Assembly (NCBI RefSeq): GCF_002305895.1
Contig: NZ_CP022203.1
Coordinates: forward strand, 3,264,501 to 3,328,500
Reading direction: 5' to 3'
Source of the DNA: Corallococcus macrosporus DSM 14697
GTDB taxonomy: Bacteria; Myxococcota; Myxococcia; Myxococcales; Myxococcaceae
Length of the DNA stretch: 64,000 bases
Part shown: piece after piece, positions 33,590 through 48,871 of the stretch
Layout of the letters: each line of letters begins with the position of its first letter
How positions within the stretch are numbered: the first letter of the stretch is position 1
Position numbers and translations under genes: made by a program
The notes under the pieces: generated by a model
What the model was told of the DNA's origin: nothing
The model's database searches: none
Seen by the model: only the letters and a program-made list of their open reading frames with translations

Positions 33590-35713
33590 TCAGAAATTCG
33601 ATATACGTAGTGCAGTCGCCGAGAGTTCGGAGGCCCCGGGCACATCAAGAAAGAATGCTCCGAGCATTTCCGCCTCGGCTGTCGGGGGAAGGGCATCCTG
33701 GAACTTGCTCAGCCGATACGGGGGAATCCGGGCACGGATGGATTGCATTCGTCCGGGAGCACTCCAGAAGCTCGGCTGGGCCAGGGCGCTCAGCGCTGCC
33801 TCGACTGCCAGGTGGGTCACCCCCACGCCGGTGATCTTCAGAAAGAAGTTGTCGGGGACGACCTTCCAGCCCTGTGTCACCTCAAGAGTGTACTTGAATG
33901 TGTGGTTGATGCGCCCTCCGGCGAAGTTCCACCAGAGCGCGCTGCCCTCTGAGTCCACCTGGACCGGAAGATTGGTACGCCGGAGCAGTGGGCCGAGATC
34001 CGCTCGCAGCGTCCGCAGCTCGCGGGTGGCGCTCTCGTCGAGATAGGGCAGCTCCTCCTCTCCCTCCAGCAGGGAGCGGATGCGCTGGCAGACCTCCCGT
34101 CCAAGAAACCTCGGCATGAAACCACCCCAGGTGGGCTTCTTGCCCGCGGGGGCGGCTCGCACGTGCACCTCACGAGCAGTGTGGATGACGTGGTCCACGA
34201 CCCAGGCTCGTCCACCCAACAGGAACGAGCTCATTCCCTCCACCAGCCGCTCCACGAAGGTGGGCTCGATGGAGCCAATCTCCTGGGCGCCCGCGATGAC
34301 CCTGTACATCACCGGGCTGGTAAAGACGGCGTAGAGCTCGGCGAAGTTCTTTCGACCGAACAGCCTCTCCGCGCGATCCCCAAGCGAGAGCTTCCCCGCG
34401 GACTCGTAGAGGAACTGCTGATCGACGAGGTGCTGGACGAGTGCCTCGTACTCATCCCGCGAGATGCCCCTGAAGTCGGATACGCGTGAGAGCTGGTGGT
34501 AGGCGTCTTCACGAGAGATGGCGCCGAACTGGAGAGACAGTGCCATCAGCTGCTGCACGAGCACGGGCCAGCAGCGAGTCTGGACCGGCACGTCCTCCAC
34601 CCATGGCGAGCGGGCCAGCTCGACCAGGGCCATGGCCAGCAGGAACTCCTCCGAGCCCTCGCAGAGGAAGGTCATGTTCGCGACCTGGCCCGCGCGGCGG
34701 CCGGTGCGCCCGATGCGTTGAAGGAACGAGGAGACCGTCGTCGGCGCATTCGCCTGCATCACCACGTCCAGGTCGCCCACGTCGATGCCTAGCTCCAGCG
34801 TGGACGTGCAGACGATGCACGCGTCCTGTCCGTGGTGGAATCGCTCCTCGGCTCGCTGTCTCTCCTCCAGTGACACCGAGCTGTGGTGCACGAACACGTC
34901 TGTTCCCTGGCCTCGCATCCGCTCGGACACGGCCTCCGTCAGCGAGCGCGTCTGGCAGAAGAAGAGGCTCTTCTTGCCGTGCGCGAGCGCCGCGCCTGCC
35001 CGGGCGATGTCGGCGACGGTGCCGGGCACCGAGATGGAGATGCGACGCTGGCTGGGTTGCTTGGGTGGATTCACCACGGCCCCCTCGCGCCGGGACGAGC
35101 CCTTCAGCCAAGCGAGGATGTCGGCGGGGTTTCCCACAGTCGCGGAGAGGCCCACCCGCTGAACGTCATGGCCGCCAAGTGCCGCCAGTCGCTCGATGAC
35201 TGACAGCAGGTGGGCGCCCCGGTCCGTCCCTGCGAGGGCATGGACCTCGTCGATGACCACGTACCGGAGCTGGGAGAACAGCGACTGCGTGGGAACACGG
35301 GGGGAGATGAGCATCACCTCGAGCGACTCGGGTGTGGTCATAAGCAGCTCCGCTGGCTCTCTCACGAACGCTCGCTTGTGCGTGTCGGGCGTGTCGCCGT
35401 GCCACACGAACCGGCGCAGGCCCACCATCTCCGTGTATGTCCCGAGCCGCTCTTCCTGGTTGTTGAGCAGGGCCTTGATAGGTGCCACATAGATGGCTCC
35501 CACGGATGACACGGGCCTCTCGATGAGCTCCGCCAGGACCGGGAAGATAGAGGCCTCGGTCTTGCCGCCCGCCGTCGGGGCCAGGACTACGGCGTTCTTC
35601 CCCTCGAGGAGCGCCTCCGCAGCGAGCTCCTGGACGGGACGGAGCCCCTGGAACCCCAGTCGGCTGACGATGGCGTCCTGGAGCCTCGGTGGAAAGCGGC
35701 TGAATACGCTCAT
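33590..35713 (-). CDS. brxHI: BREX helicase BrxHI (Lhr-like)
   Basis: A 707-residue superfamily 2 DNA helicase and the last gene of the BREX operon. It has a Q-motif-like start (LQDAIVSRLGFQGLRPVQE), motif I APTAGGKTEA (about 46), motif II DEVH (about 154), motif III SAT, and motif VI QRIGRTGRRAG (about 336). An Lhr-type winged-helix and accessory region makes up the C-terminal half. In BREX types 2 and 6 this helicase sits next to BrxD. The ATG at 35713 is 9 bp after brxD. No motif is broken, so it should be active. Confidence 0.9.
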   Translation of the reverse strand: MSVFSRFPPRLQDAIVSRLGFQGLRPVQELAAEALLEGKNAVVLAPTAGGKTEASIFPVLAELIERPVSSVGAIYVAPIKALLNNQEERLGTYTEMVGLRRFVWHGDTPDTHKRAFVREPAELLMTTPESLEVMLISPRVPTQSLFSQLRYVVIDEVHALAGTDRGAHLLSVIERLAALGGHDVQRVGLSATVGNPADILAWLKGSSRREGAVVNPPKQPSQRRISISVPGTVADIARAGAALAHGKKSLFFCQTRSLTEAVSERMRGQGTDVFVHHSSVSLEERQRAEERFHHGQDACIVCTSTLELGIDVGDLDVVMQANAPTTVSSFLQRIGRTGRRAGQVANMTFLCEGSEEFLLAMALVELARSPWVEDVPVQTRCWPVLVQQLMALSLQFGAISREDAYHQLSRVSDFRGISRDEYEALVQHLVDQQFLYESAGKLSLGDRAERLFGRKNFAELYAVFTSPVMYRVIAGAQEIGSIEPTFVERLVEGMSSFLLGGRAWVVDHVIHTAREVHVRAAPAGKKPTWGGFMPRFLGREVCQRIRSLLEGEEELPYLDESATRELRTLRADLGPLLRRTNLPVQVDSEGSALWWNFAGGRINHTFKYTLEVTQGWKVVPDNFFLKITGVGVTHLAVEAALSALAQPSFWSAPGRMQSIRARIPPYRLSKFQDALPPTAEAEMLGAFFLDVPGASELSATALRISNF

Positions 35714-35722
35714 GTCCCGTCC

Positions 35723-37042
35723 TCAGAAATCAATGACGGCGTAGCCCTTGGCATCATCCGCCTCGGGCTCGTACTCGGGCTTGCCGCTCTGCCTGCTCGC
35801 TTCCGTGACCGTGAGCGCCGGTTCGATCTCCGGCCGGCCGGGTGCCGGCTGGAAGTCAGGGTTCTCGTCCACGGCGTCGAACACGCTCACCGCTCGCCGC
35901 AGGAACTGGCGCGGGACGACTCCCACGTCTCCACGGAAACCCGCGGTCACCTCGTCCACCAGCGAGTCCAGGTACTCGGGTGAGACTCGCACCTCGAAGC
36001 TCTGCCGCTCCTTGGCGGGGTAGAGCGACCGCAGCTTCATACCCACCTCCTTCAGGCGCGGCTTGTCGAAGGGTCGCAAGCTCAACTGCGGCTGCTTCAG
36101 CGGGGCGTACCCCCCCTCGGACTGGAAGGCGATGCGGTCATACAGCGGCTGGAGGCCACGGACGCCGCGAGGAGTATCGAAGAACTCGGGCGTGCCGGTG
36201 AAGAGCCACAGAAGCCCCGGGAAGCTGCCCGCGGCGTCGAGGATCTGCCTCATCCCGTTCAGTGACTTCTGCCGCACGTCGGACTTCATGCGGAGGATGG
36301 TCTCCGCCTCGTCGATGACGATGACCAGGCCGGCGTACCCGGCGCCCTTCACGATGGCCAGGATGCCGCGGAGGTAGGCGAGCGCGTCCGTGCTCTGGAG
36401 TTCTCCCTTGATGCCCGCGTGCTTCTTTGCGGCGGCGGAGACGTTCTCGCTCCCCGACAGCCACGAGAGCAGGGCGGAGGCATCGGCGAACTGCCCCCGC
36501 TGCTTGAGCTGGAAGATGGTGCGCACTACCCGGACGAAGTCCTGGGGGACCTCGTTCTTCGTCCGCGCGGCCAGCTCCTCGTCCAGCTTCTTCAGGACTT
36601 CTTCGTCGAAGCCGGGCGCGTCCGGGTCCTTGCCCAGTGACGTGAGGTGCTCCTCGACCCGGGCGATCCATCGATCCAACACGTCGGCGAGCGCGCCTCG
36701 CGGGCAGGCCCGGGTGCTCAGCTCGCTGACGACCTTGCGGTAGACGTCGTCGAAGCGGTGGAAGTGGAGATCGTTATCGGACACGACCACGAAGCTGGTG
36801 GCGAAGTTCCGCTCGTGGGCATCCGCCACGGCGAGGCGGGCGAGGAACGTCTTGCCGCAGCCGTAGCCTCCGCGCAGGAACTTCATCTCGCCGTCGCCCT
36901 CGGCGGCTCGCTGGAGCTTGCGATGCAGCTCTCCGCGCTCACGCTCGATGCCGACCGCGAAGGTCTCGAGGCCTCGCTCGGGGACGGCACCCCGGCGCAG
37001 GCTGTCGAAGATGTTGTCGATATCTCGTTTGCTGAGGGACAT
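35723..37042 (-). CDS. brxD: BREX ATP-binding protein BrxD
   Basis: A 439-residue P-loop ATPase. Walker A is GGYGCGKTFLARL (about residue 61), Walker B is VIVIDEAETIL (about 243), and a sensor-like LLWLFTGTPEFF follows. The N-terminus SKRDIDNIFDSLRRGAVPERGLE is typical of BrxD. BrxD occurs in BREX types 2 and 6 with the BrxHI helicase. It starts 8 bp after pglZ and ends 9 bp before brxHI, so all three are on one transcript. The C-terminal 60 residues are Pro/Glu-rich and likely flexible. Confidence 0.9.
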   Translation of the reverse strand: MSLSKRDIDNIFDSLRRGAVPERGLETFAVGIERERGELHRKLQRAAEGDGEMKFLRGGYGCGKTFLARLAVADAHERNFATSFVVVSDNDLHFHRFDDVYRKVVSELSTRACPRGALADVLDRWIARVEEHLTSLGKDPDAPGFDEEVLKKLDEELAARTKNEVPQDFVRVVRTIFQLKQRGQFADASALLSWLSGSENVSAAAKKHAGIKGELQSTDALAYLRGILAIVKGAGYAGLVIVIDEAETILRMKSDVRQKSLNGMRQILDAAGSFPGLLWLFTGTPEFFDTPRGVRGLQPLYDRIAFQSEGGYAPLKQPQLSLRPFDKPRLKEVGMKLRSLYPAKERQSFEVRVSPEYLDSLVDEVTAGFRGDVGVVPRQFLRRAVSVFDAVDENPDFQPAPGRPEIEPALTVTEASRQSGKPEYEPEADDAKGYAVIDF

Positions 37043-37050
37043 GGTGTTCT

Positions 37051-39893
37051 CTACAGGCGCTCGTAGCGCTTGCCGTCCGCGGTCATGGTGACCTGGACCT
37101 CGAAGGTGAGCTTGTCGCGGAAGGCGTCGAACCGGGCGGCGAACGACCGGGCCCTGCGCGCATTGCCGAGCAGTTGGATCAGCTCCGCCTCGTTCAGGCT
37201 GCCGAACCGCTCGAGATGATCGAAGACCTTACCCGCGTCCTCGTCGCCGAGCCGGGCGCCCCAGCCGCCCAGGGGCTTGGGACTGACGGGGGCCTCGGAG
37301 GCGGACGTGGCCGGGGCGCGGGTGACCGCCGGCTGCGGCAAGGCGACGTATGACACGGAGTAGAAGGCCGGGGGAGAGGCCTTGACGTTCGCATCCGACG
37401 CCAGGACGAGCTCCACCGGGAGCCGCTCATCCACCGCGCCCTCGAGCACGAAGGAGACCTCGGTCCAGTCATGGGTGGCGGCGTCCAGCCGCACGCTCCC
37501 CGCATGTGCGCTCGCGCCGGGGCCGATGATGTCCTTGGGCACGACGCGGACATCTGCGCGCTGGGGCACCCGCATGAGCACGTCTACCGGCTGCGAGCTC
37601 GCGAAGGCGAGCGGGGCCTGTCCAGGCTCGCGGGCCGGGCTGGCCCGGACGCGCAGGCGGTGCACTCCAGGCCCCCCCGGAGCCGTCTCGCATTGCAGGG
37701 TGAAGCGCAGCCCCGTCTCCCGACTCGCGCGGGTGCGAGACAACTGAAGGACGGGGATGACGCGCTCCTGGAGCGAGTTGCCCCCGTGGGTGAACGAGCC
37801 AGGGGGACGGCCCACGTCGTACTCCGCCGTGTCCTCGCGGAAGACGAGGAAGCCCTTCGCCTCGTACCCGAGCGTCGAGAGCGGCAGCGTGAAGTGCCCC
37901 GGGTCCATGCGGTCGGTGTCGCTATACGCATACCGGCGCTGTGCCTGGCCCCGCGCGCCGAAGGAGTGCGCCTTGCGCCCACGCCCCAGGAGAAAGCCAT
38001 GGTCCGCGGTGAGGACGAAGTGGCTCACCCCCGCGAGCTCCAGGTGGTGTCGCGCGGAAATCACGTCCCGGAGCACGTCCTGGAAGACCCGGACGCCCAG
38101 GCCGCTCTCCCCCGCCTCATCCAGCTCCTGGCCATGGACGATGATGAGCTGCGTCCGGGAGACCTGACTTTTCAATCGCGGGGCAGGGGTCTCGAGCAAC
38201 TCCGCGATGCTCCGCAGGTGCAGAGGCGCTCGTCCCTCGGAGCGGGTCGCCATGGCCTTCACCCGGTCATCGGGGCGGGCCACGAGTGCTTCACCGGTCC
38301 GGAAGCCCTCGAAGCGGCCTTCCTTGATGACGGGAAACAGCCGGCCCTCCCGCCCGACGGGCGCGAGCGCGTTCATGCCGACGGACGTCACGGTCGGCAG
38401 CTCGGCCAGTCGGGCACGCAGCTCCACGTTCACCCCGCTGGCCTTGAACTCCTCCTGTAGCTCCAGCGCCATCTCGAAGCGGAGCGCGTCCAGGACGAAG
38501 AGCGCGACCCGCTCGCCGCGGCCGAGCAGGGGCGCGATGACTTGGTCGAACAGCGTCCGCTGTTGAATCTCGGGGGGAGGGAGCGAGCCGGTCTGGCGGC
38601 AGAGCTGAGCGAAGTCCCGGGCCAGCCGGTCGGACCAGTCGGAATGGGCGAAGCGGAGCTTCTCGAAGGCCTGGTCGAGCGCCGTGAGCTCGGGAAGCAG
38701 GGGCCCGTAGAGGGCCGCGAAGCGCTGCTCGAACTCGCGGTGGGCTCGGTCCACGGCAGCCGCGCTCTCCACATAGCGCTGGACCGCTTCCTCGAGGCTG
38801 GTGACACCGGAGAGGGGCCGGGGCGCCTCCAGCAGCGCCACGCCCAGGCTCGCGGCCTCGCCCACCAGCGCCCACGCCCAGCGGCGCGGAGGCTCGTGTT
38901 GGACCCAGAAGCCCTGGCTCGCCTCATGCGCCTGCGCCCAGTGCAGCGCCTGGCGGTAATCGCCGCTGGCCAGCGCGGCCACCGCCCCCTGGTAGATGCT
39001 GAGCGCCTCGAACTGGAAGGTGTCGATGCGGCCGAGGTCCTTGGGGTCGGTCTGCTCCTTGTCCTTGAGCCACACCTCCACGCCTAGCGCCCAGGTGCGG
39101 TACTGCTCCGGCAGCATCTGCCGCAGCCGGGCCGCTTCCGCCTGGCAGCGCTTCACGGTGGGAGGGGGGAGGGACTGGAGGCGCATGAGGTCCGGGGCCC
39201 TCGGGGGCCTCCGGAGGTCGTGCACGAACTCGACGCAGAGCAGCCACGCCACCACAGCTTCGGTCAACTCGGGCATCTTGCGGAACCACGCGGCGTCCGT
39301 GCCGAACAGTGCCTCCGCCCGGGCCTGGAGCGCGCGGATGGCGCCGTCCGGGCGCTCCGAGGAGGTCCCCGTCAGGTGATTCACGAACTCGGGCGCTTCC
39401 AGGCGGGAGACCCACTCCGCGTGCGTGTCCAAGCTCGCGCTGCCCGCTCGGGCGAGCCACGCGTCAGCCTTCTCCAGGGAGAGGTCGGGCGCGGTGACGA
39501 AGGCCTCGATGTCCGGCAGAGGCAGGCGTCCGTTCGCGGCCTCGCGCACCAGGGTGGCGAGGTTCTGCTGGAAGGCTGCGCCGCACTCGTACATCTCGAG
39601 CGCGGGGGTCTTCCGGATGCTCTCGGTGTTGAACCCGGGGAGATGGAGGAGCAGTGGGGGCTTGTCGATGGTGCTGCCCTCCTGGCGAAGGGCAAGCATC
39701 AGCTCCAGAAAGCTCCCGCGGAAGGCGAGCACGGGCGTGGAGAACTGCCGCGCTTCGGCCCTCCGACGCAGCTCATCCACGAAGACCGTGTAGGCGCCGT
39801 CCGCGTCCAACCAGATGACGATCTTCTTGGCCTGGAGCTCGGCGAGGAGTCGCTGTTCGAGAAAGGCGCTGACTGGGGCGGTGCTGGCGGCTG

Positions 39894-39897
<4 letters not shown>
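37051..39897 (-). CDS. pglZ: BREX phosphatase-like protein PglZ
   Basis: A 948-residue protein with an alkaline-phosphatase-superfamily core in the middle. VALFVLDALRFEMA (about 467) carries the metal-binding Asp, and TADHGFLLGRG (about 631) supplies the Asp-His pair. The N-terminal 400 residues are helical. The C-terminal part is beta-rich and ends in a winged-helix-like segment. PglZ is a defining BREX protein. The ATG at 39897 overlaps the pglX stop (ATGA), which decides it over the GTG at 39903. Confidence 0.92.
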
Positions 39898-43876
<3,979 letters not shown>

Positions 43877-43880
<4 letters not shown>

Positions 43881-46800
43881 GTCAGGCGCACCTTGTTTCC
43901 GCGATCCAGTTGCTCGCCGATTCGATCGCTTAGTTCCCGCAGCACGCGTTCCAGGTCGCCGCGGGTGGTGATCTCACGGCCGCGCAGGTTGAGCTCCACC
44001 CGGACGACCGGCTTCTCATCCTTGCCAGCGATGAGTTTATCGAGGATGGACTCGGCCTCCTCCGCAGCCTTCCTAAGCTTGTCCGCGAACTCCAGCCGGA
44101 GTTCATGGAGCGGCGGAGCCACGTCCTCGGGCGTGCTCTGCGTGAGCGCGAGGCCGATGGGCCGGAAGACCTGGTGGACCTCGTTGGGCGTGAGCCTCTC
44201 GAAGCCCGGCCGCTGACGGAGCTGCGCGCGAGCGGTCTCCGCGCTCGTCTCCTGGTCCCGCAGAAGCTGCTGGCGGCGCACGCGGTAGTGCTCGCGTATG
44301 CGCTGGAGCGCGGGCTCGATGGTGTTGATGTCATTCCAGGGGCGGCGGGCATTGAGCTGCGCCTCAAGGAGCGCCACGTCCTCGGCCATGGGCCCGATGG
44401 AGCCGTCGCGAGCGAGCTGCCGCACCTGGAAGTCGCGAACGTCACCGGCCCGCCGCAGCGCCAGCACCGCCTCCTCGGAGAGGTCGGTCATCAGCCGTTG
44501 CAGGAGCTGCGTGCCCTCGAGCAGGACGGGCAGCTCCGCCTTGAGCGCCTTGACGGTGGGGTCCACGTCCCGCGCGCGCCGGCAGATCTCCAGGGCGCGG
44601 GCGAGCTTCTGGAGGGCCTCCTCCGGAGGGGGCCTGCCGGGGAGCTGGTCGAAGCGCTGCTCCAGGGTGCGAAGCCGTTCCCGGAGGGCGGAGAACTGCG
44701 TGAACACCGCGCTGGCCAGCGCGTCCGGCGTGGGCTCGATGTCCTGGCCCAGGGACTCGAAGAAGCGCCGCATCGCGATGAGGTCGCGCTGGCTGACGGA
44801 GTCGTCCTTGTTGAGGAACAGCTCGCTCTTCTTGAATCGGGTGACCTGGAGGAAGGTCTCCCGCGCCCCGGCATCGTTGAAGGAGGTCAGCGTCGAGCCG
44901 TCCTCGAGCCGCAGCTTCACCTTATGGGCCCGGACGAGCGCGAGGACGCAGGCGCGCACGACGTCCGGAGGGAAGCCGTAGGGGGGGCGGGCGAAGTCCT
45001 GGAGCAGCACGTTGCCGGCGGTGCCGTCGTTTTTCTCGATGTAGCCGAGGATGACCTTAGGCACCGTGCCCTGGCAGGTGGGCAGGAAGCGGCCGCCGTC
45101 CTGGGACAGCAGGCCCAGCCCCTTGTCGAGGAACTTGGGCGAGACGCCGGTGAGCGTGGCGGCCAGGAGCTGCTCCAGCTCCTTGTCCGTCACCGCGATG
45201 TCCGTGTGGTGGGGATAGAGCTGCGGCAGGCGCGCGGTGCCAGCACCCGACATGATGGAGCCGAAGGAGCTGCCATACTCCCTGGCGGACTGCTGCTGGC
45301 CCCGGAAGTAGAGGTGGCCCTCGATGAATGCGCGCTCCACCGCTTCGCGCGCCTTCTTCTCGAGCGTGTCCCGCCGGTCCTGCTCGTCGAGGAGCAGCCG
45401 CCGCTTGTCGGAGCTGAGCGACTCGCGGCGGGGCTCATAGCGCTCCACCATGTAGCGCGACTGGCGCAGGGCCTTGAGCACATCGGTGAGGTCTTCGTCG
45501 GCCGCCACCCAGACGATGCGGTTCTCGAGCTGGGTTTCGGCGCTCAGCTTCGCCCACTCTGCGGGGGTGCGGTCCTTCTTCACGGAGATGAAGCGGAAGT
45601 CGAGGGTGACGCTGGCCTCGTCGGGGGTGTGGAGGATCCGCTCGTCGCGCATCTGGCGGCCATCGGAGAAGAGGGCGGACCAGTAGAAGGCGCGGCCCTT
45701 GAGCCGGGGACGCTCTGGGTCCTTCATGAGCTCCGCCAGCTTCTCACGCACGAGCCTGTGGCGCTCGTCCACGCTCACGCCCACTTCCTCTCGCTCGCGC
45801 TGCCATTCCTGGCCGGCGGAGCTTTGGATTTTGTAGCCCTCCTTCTCCGAGTAGCCGACGAGGTTGAGGTTGCGCAGCTTCTCCAGCGCGGGTTTCACCT
45901 GGTTGAGCGGGTTGCCGTCGCCCAGCTTCCCATAGAGACATGAGGCCACGAGTTCATCCGTGACGGCGCGCTGCTCGTGGTTGAGTTCGAGCAGCGCCAC
46001 CGCCTTCACGGCTTTGGACGCCCAGGAATCGGCGGCGATTTCGGGGTGGGTGAGGATGCGGTTCATCGTGGCCTGCACGTCGGACTCGAAGGCCGTCTGC
46101 TGGAGGTCGTAGATGAGGTCCAGGGTGACGAGCTCTCCGAGGGGGCCTGCGGCGAGGCCCTTCTCGCGGAACAGCTCGCCCAACAGCTGCAACAGGCCAC
46201 GGATGGCGTAGTCGTCGCCCTGCGTGCGGGAGGAGCGGACGCGCAGGCTGGTGGTCAGCTGCATGAGCAGGTCCACGTGCCCCGGCAGCATGGGGTAGAC
46301 CTCGATGAAGTCCTCCTCGGTGAGCTGGCCGCACTCGTAGCCGTAGAGCTTGAGCTGGGGGCCGTGGTCCGCGAAGAGCCGGCGCAGTTCCTGCTCCCGG
46401 TGCGGGTGCTTCTTGAGGAGGCGTCGGTGGACGACGTCGCGGATGTTCGTCGTGGCGAGGTGAACGCGGAGCGAGGCGGGGAAGCGGTCCTTGAGCTTGC
46501 CGAGCGAGGTGGTGGTGCTCGTGTCCTCGAGCTTCTGCTGGCCGGTGGCGAGAAGCCAGACGCGGCCCTTCAGCCGCTGGCCGAGTTCGGAGACGAAGCT
46601 CTGGAGCTTGAGCATCCGGTCGTCATTCTGGTGGACGTACTGGCTCACCTCGTCCACGACGACGAAGAGCGTCGTGCCCGGGGCGTGGCGCTCAAGCATG
46701 GCCTGGATGTTGCGCACTGTCTCGGAGACGCCGAGCCCCTCGTGGAAGGAGGTGCCTGCCCGGCTGTCGAGCCAGGAGAGGGGGTCCGCGTAGCGCGTCG

Positions 46801-47488
46801 GCTCCAGGGCATGCATGACGTGCGAGAAGTGCTCGTCCGCGCGTGCCTGTACCCGGAAGCCGTTCCACTCACCGCCGAGCGTGTTGCGAGCGGCCTGGAG
46901 GAAGTGCTCCCACTGTCCGTCCAGCTCCAGGCGGAGCTCCGCGTCCGCCACGAGAGCGTTGGGGCTGTAGCCCAGCCGGCGTTGGATCATCCTCCGGACG
47001 GCCGAGTGGATGTGCTCGCCGTCGTTGGCTTCGCCGCCGATGTCGAACACCACCGCGAGGGGCTTCACCGCGCGCGCCAGCGCCTCCCAGGCGTCCACGA
47101 ACTCCTTGCGGAGGTACGAGTCGTCACGGGTCAGCAGCGCCTCGGCCAGCGTCCGCCCGTCCGGCAGCATTCGGCCGTCCAGCGCCAAGCCCAGGAGCTT
47201 GGCGAAGCTGGACTTACCGGAGCCGTAGAAGCCGGAGATCCACGAGGCGGGTAGCTCCGGCCCGCCGGGTTTAGAGACTTCCCGGGTGATGGCGGTGAGG
47301 AGCCGGACGTACTGCTCGTGGATGCCCTGCGGAACGCGCCGGTGGCGTGGGTCCGATTCGGGGTAGCCGCCGGTGATGATGTACTCGCTTACCTCGTCAG
47401 CGAGCTTGGCGGGGCTCTGCTCGTGGAAGTAGACGACCGGCGGGATGTCGCGCGTGACGTCGCGGGCGAAGATGTCGGCGATCTTCAA
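43877..47488 (-). CDS. brxC: BREX large ATPase BrxC
   Basis: A 1,203-residue P-loop protein of the BrxC/PglY family. Walker A is GFYGSGKSSFAKLLG (residues 86-100) and Walker B is TLFVVVDEVSQYVHQ (about 280). Long helical regions follow, and the C-terminal 200 residues are rich in Arg, Glu and Leu and look coiled-coil. BrxC is essential in studied BREX systems and is thought to act with BrxB and PglZ. The start is a TTG at 47488 supported by AAGGAG eight bases upstream; no better ATG lies nearby. It begins 13 bp after brxB. Confidence 0.93.
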
Positions 47489-47501
47489 GGGGAGTGCTCC
47501 T

Positions 47502-48140
47502 TCACGCGTAGATGCGTGGCCGGTAGTCGCGATCCGGCGTCAGTTCCTGCATGAATGAGAGGCCGCCCTCGCGCCGCTCGCCAGGGTAGAGCAACACGAC
47601 GGGCACGTTCTCCGTGCGCCCGCCGAGCTGCTTCAACAGCGCCGACGAGCGGAAGAAGGGGTAGAGCGCTCCCGCTCGCCCGAGCAGGACGAGGGTGCGC
47701 TCCTTTGCATCCGGGTGCTTCTTCCGGAAGTCGGCGATGCGCTGGGCCACGTCCTCCACGAGCCCTTGGGAGCCGTCGATGTACGAAGACATCCGCTGCT
47801 GGAGGTCCTTCAATGCGCGCTCGGGCGAGCGAGCGTAGAGTCGGCGTTCTCGCTCGATGAGCTCCTGCACGCCCTGGAGCCCGAGTTCGCCTTCGAGGCG
47901 GTCGAGGATCAGCTCGTGCAGCGCCAGGCGGAGCACGGCCCAGCTGTCCGCTTCGAGCCGGCCGACCATCTGCCGCACGCGCTGGCGCAGTTGGTACTCC
48001 TTCGCCGGTAGGTAGAGGAGGATGGCGAAGTTGTGGTTGCGCATCGTGCTGATGCTGGGGCCATCCGGAGCGACCAAGTCCTTTTCGAGCGAGGCCACGG
48101 CCGCATCAAGCCCCAGGGGGGTGAAGAGGTCGTCGGTCAT
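47502..48140 (-). CDS. brxB: BREX protein BrxB (DUF1788)
   Basis: A 212-residue protein with the DUF1788 pattern: a Leu-rich helical N-terminus, RKKHPDAKERTLVLLGRAGALYPFF-type strand and loop around residues 130-165, and the terminal VVLLYPGERREGGLSFM near residue 190. BrxB is one of the small core BREX proteins; its activity is unknown. The ATG at 48140 overlaps the brxA stop by four bases, so the two are coupled. Confidence 0.9.
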   Translation of the reverse strand: MTDDLFTPLGLDAAVASLEKDLVAPDGPSISTMRNHNFAILLYLPAKEYQLRQRVRQMVGRLEADSWAVLRLALHELILDRLEGELGLQGVQELIERERRLYARSPERALKDLQQRMSSYIDGSQGLVEDVAQRIADFRKKHPDAKERTLVLLGRAGALYPFFRSSALLKQLGGRTENVPVVLLYPGERREGGLSFMQELTPDRDYRPRIYA

Positions 48141-48871
48141 GCGAACGCTTCCAACGGTGTCGTTTGCAACTCCACGAGGTCTCCCATGCGCCGGAAGCTT
48201 ACGTCTGGCAGCCGTCGGAGCCGGGCATCAAGCGCGTCCTGGGTGAGCCCGACGGAGCGGAGGTACGGGTTGTCCTGCCAGGTACCTGCGTGATGAACGA
48301 CCTGGAGGAGCCGGATGACGTACCCCAGGGCCTCGTCGGAGACTTGTGGGACGAGGGCTGTGCGAGGACCGCGCAGGGCGCCGGACACCAGGCCCGCCTC
48401 GTGCGCCGCACGGATGAGCTTGTTGGCGAAGCCATAGCGGGTGGCCGGCGCCCACTCGGACCGTGCGAACTCGCCCACCCAGCGCACCACCGTGTCGCTG
48501 TCGAACTCGCGGCGCCCGTCCGCGAGGCGGCCCGGGATCCAGGTGCCGGTGAAGGCGCGGTAGAGCGGGTCCGCGAGCTGGAGGTGCCAGTGACACATGA
48601 GCGGTCGCGTTCCGACGTCAGCGGGACGCCAGCGGCGCAAGGTGGCGAGCGCCTCAGGGAACTGGTCGAAGCGGACGGCGAAGTTGGCGAGAAGCAGCTT
48701 CACCCGAGCAAGGCTCTTGTTGCCGAACCAGCGTTCAGAAAAAGCGCGCTCGACGCGGGCCGCACCTTGAACTTCGGGCTCGACCGCCTCCCAGTAGGCC
48801 CGCGACTCCTGAACGGCGAGCGTCAGGCGGAGGATGCGCGTGTGAATCGCCTGGACTTCAGCGTTCGCCAC
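48137..48871 (-). CDS. brxA: BREX protein BrxA (DUF1819)
   Basis: A 244-residue protein with the BrxA/DUF1819 pattern: FSERWFGNKSLARVKLLLAN near the N-terminus, WHLQLADPLYRAFTGTW in the middle, and a winged-helix-like C-terminal half ending FRRMGDLVELQTTPLEAF. Family members are small helical DNA-binding proteins. The start is a GTG at 48871, inside the last 14 bases of brxE, which indicates coupling. Confidence 0.88.
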   Translation of the reverse strand: MANAEVQAIHTRILRLTLAVQESRAYWEAVEPEVQGAARVERAFSERWFGNKSLARVKLLLANFAVRFDQFPEALATLRRWRPADVGTRPLMCHWHLQLADPLYRAFTGTWIPGRLADGRREFDSDTVVRWVGEFARSEWAPATRYGFANKLIRAAHEAGLVSGALRGPRTALVPQVSDEALGYVIRLLQVVHHAGTWQDNPYLRSVGLTQDALDARLRRLPDVSFRRMGDLVELQTTPLEAFA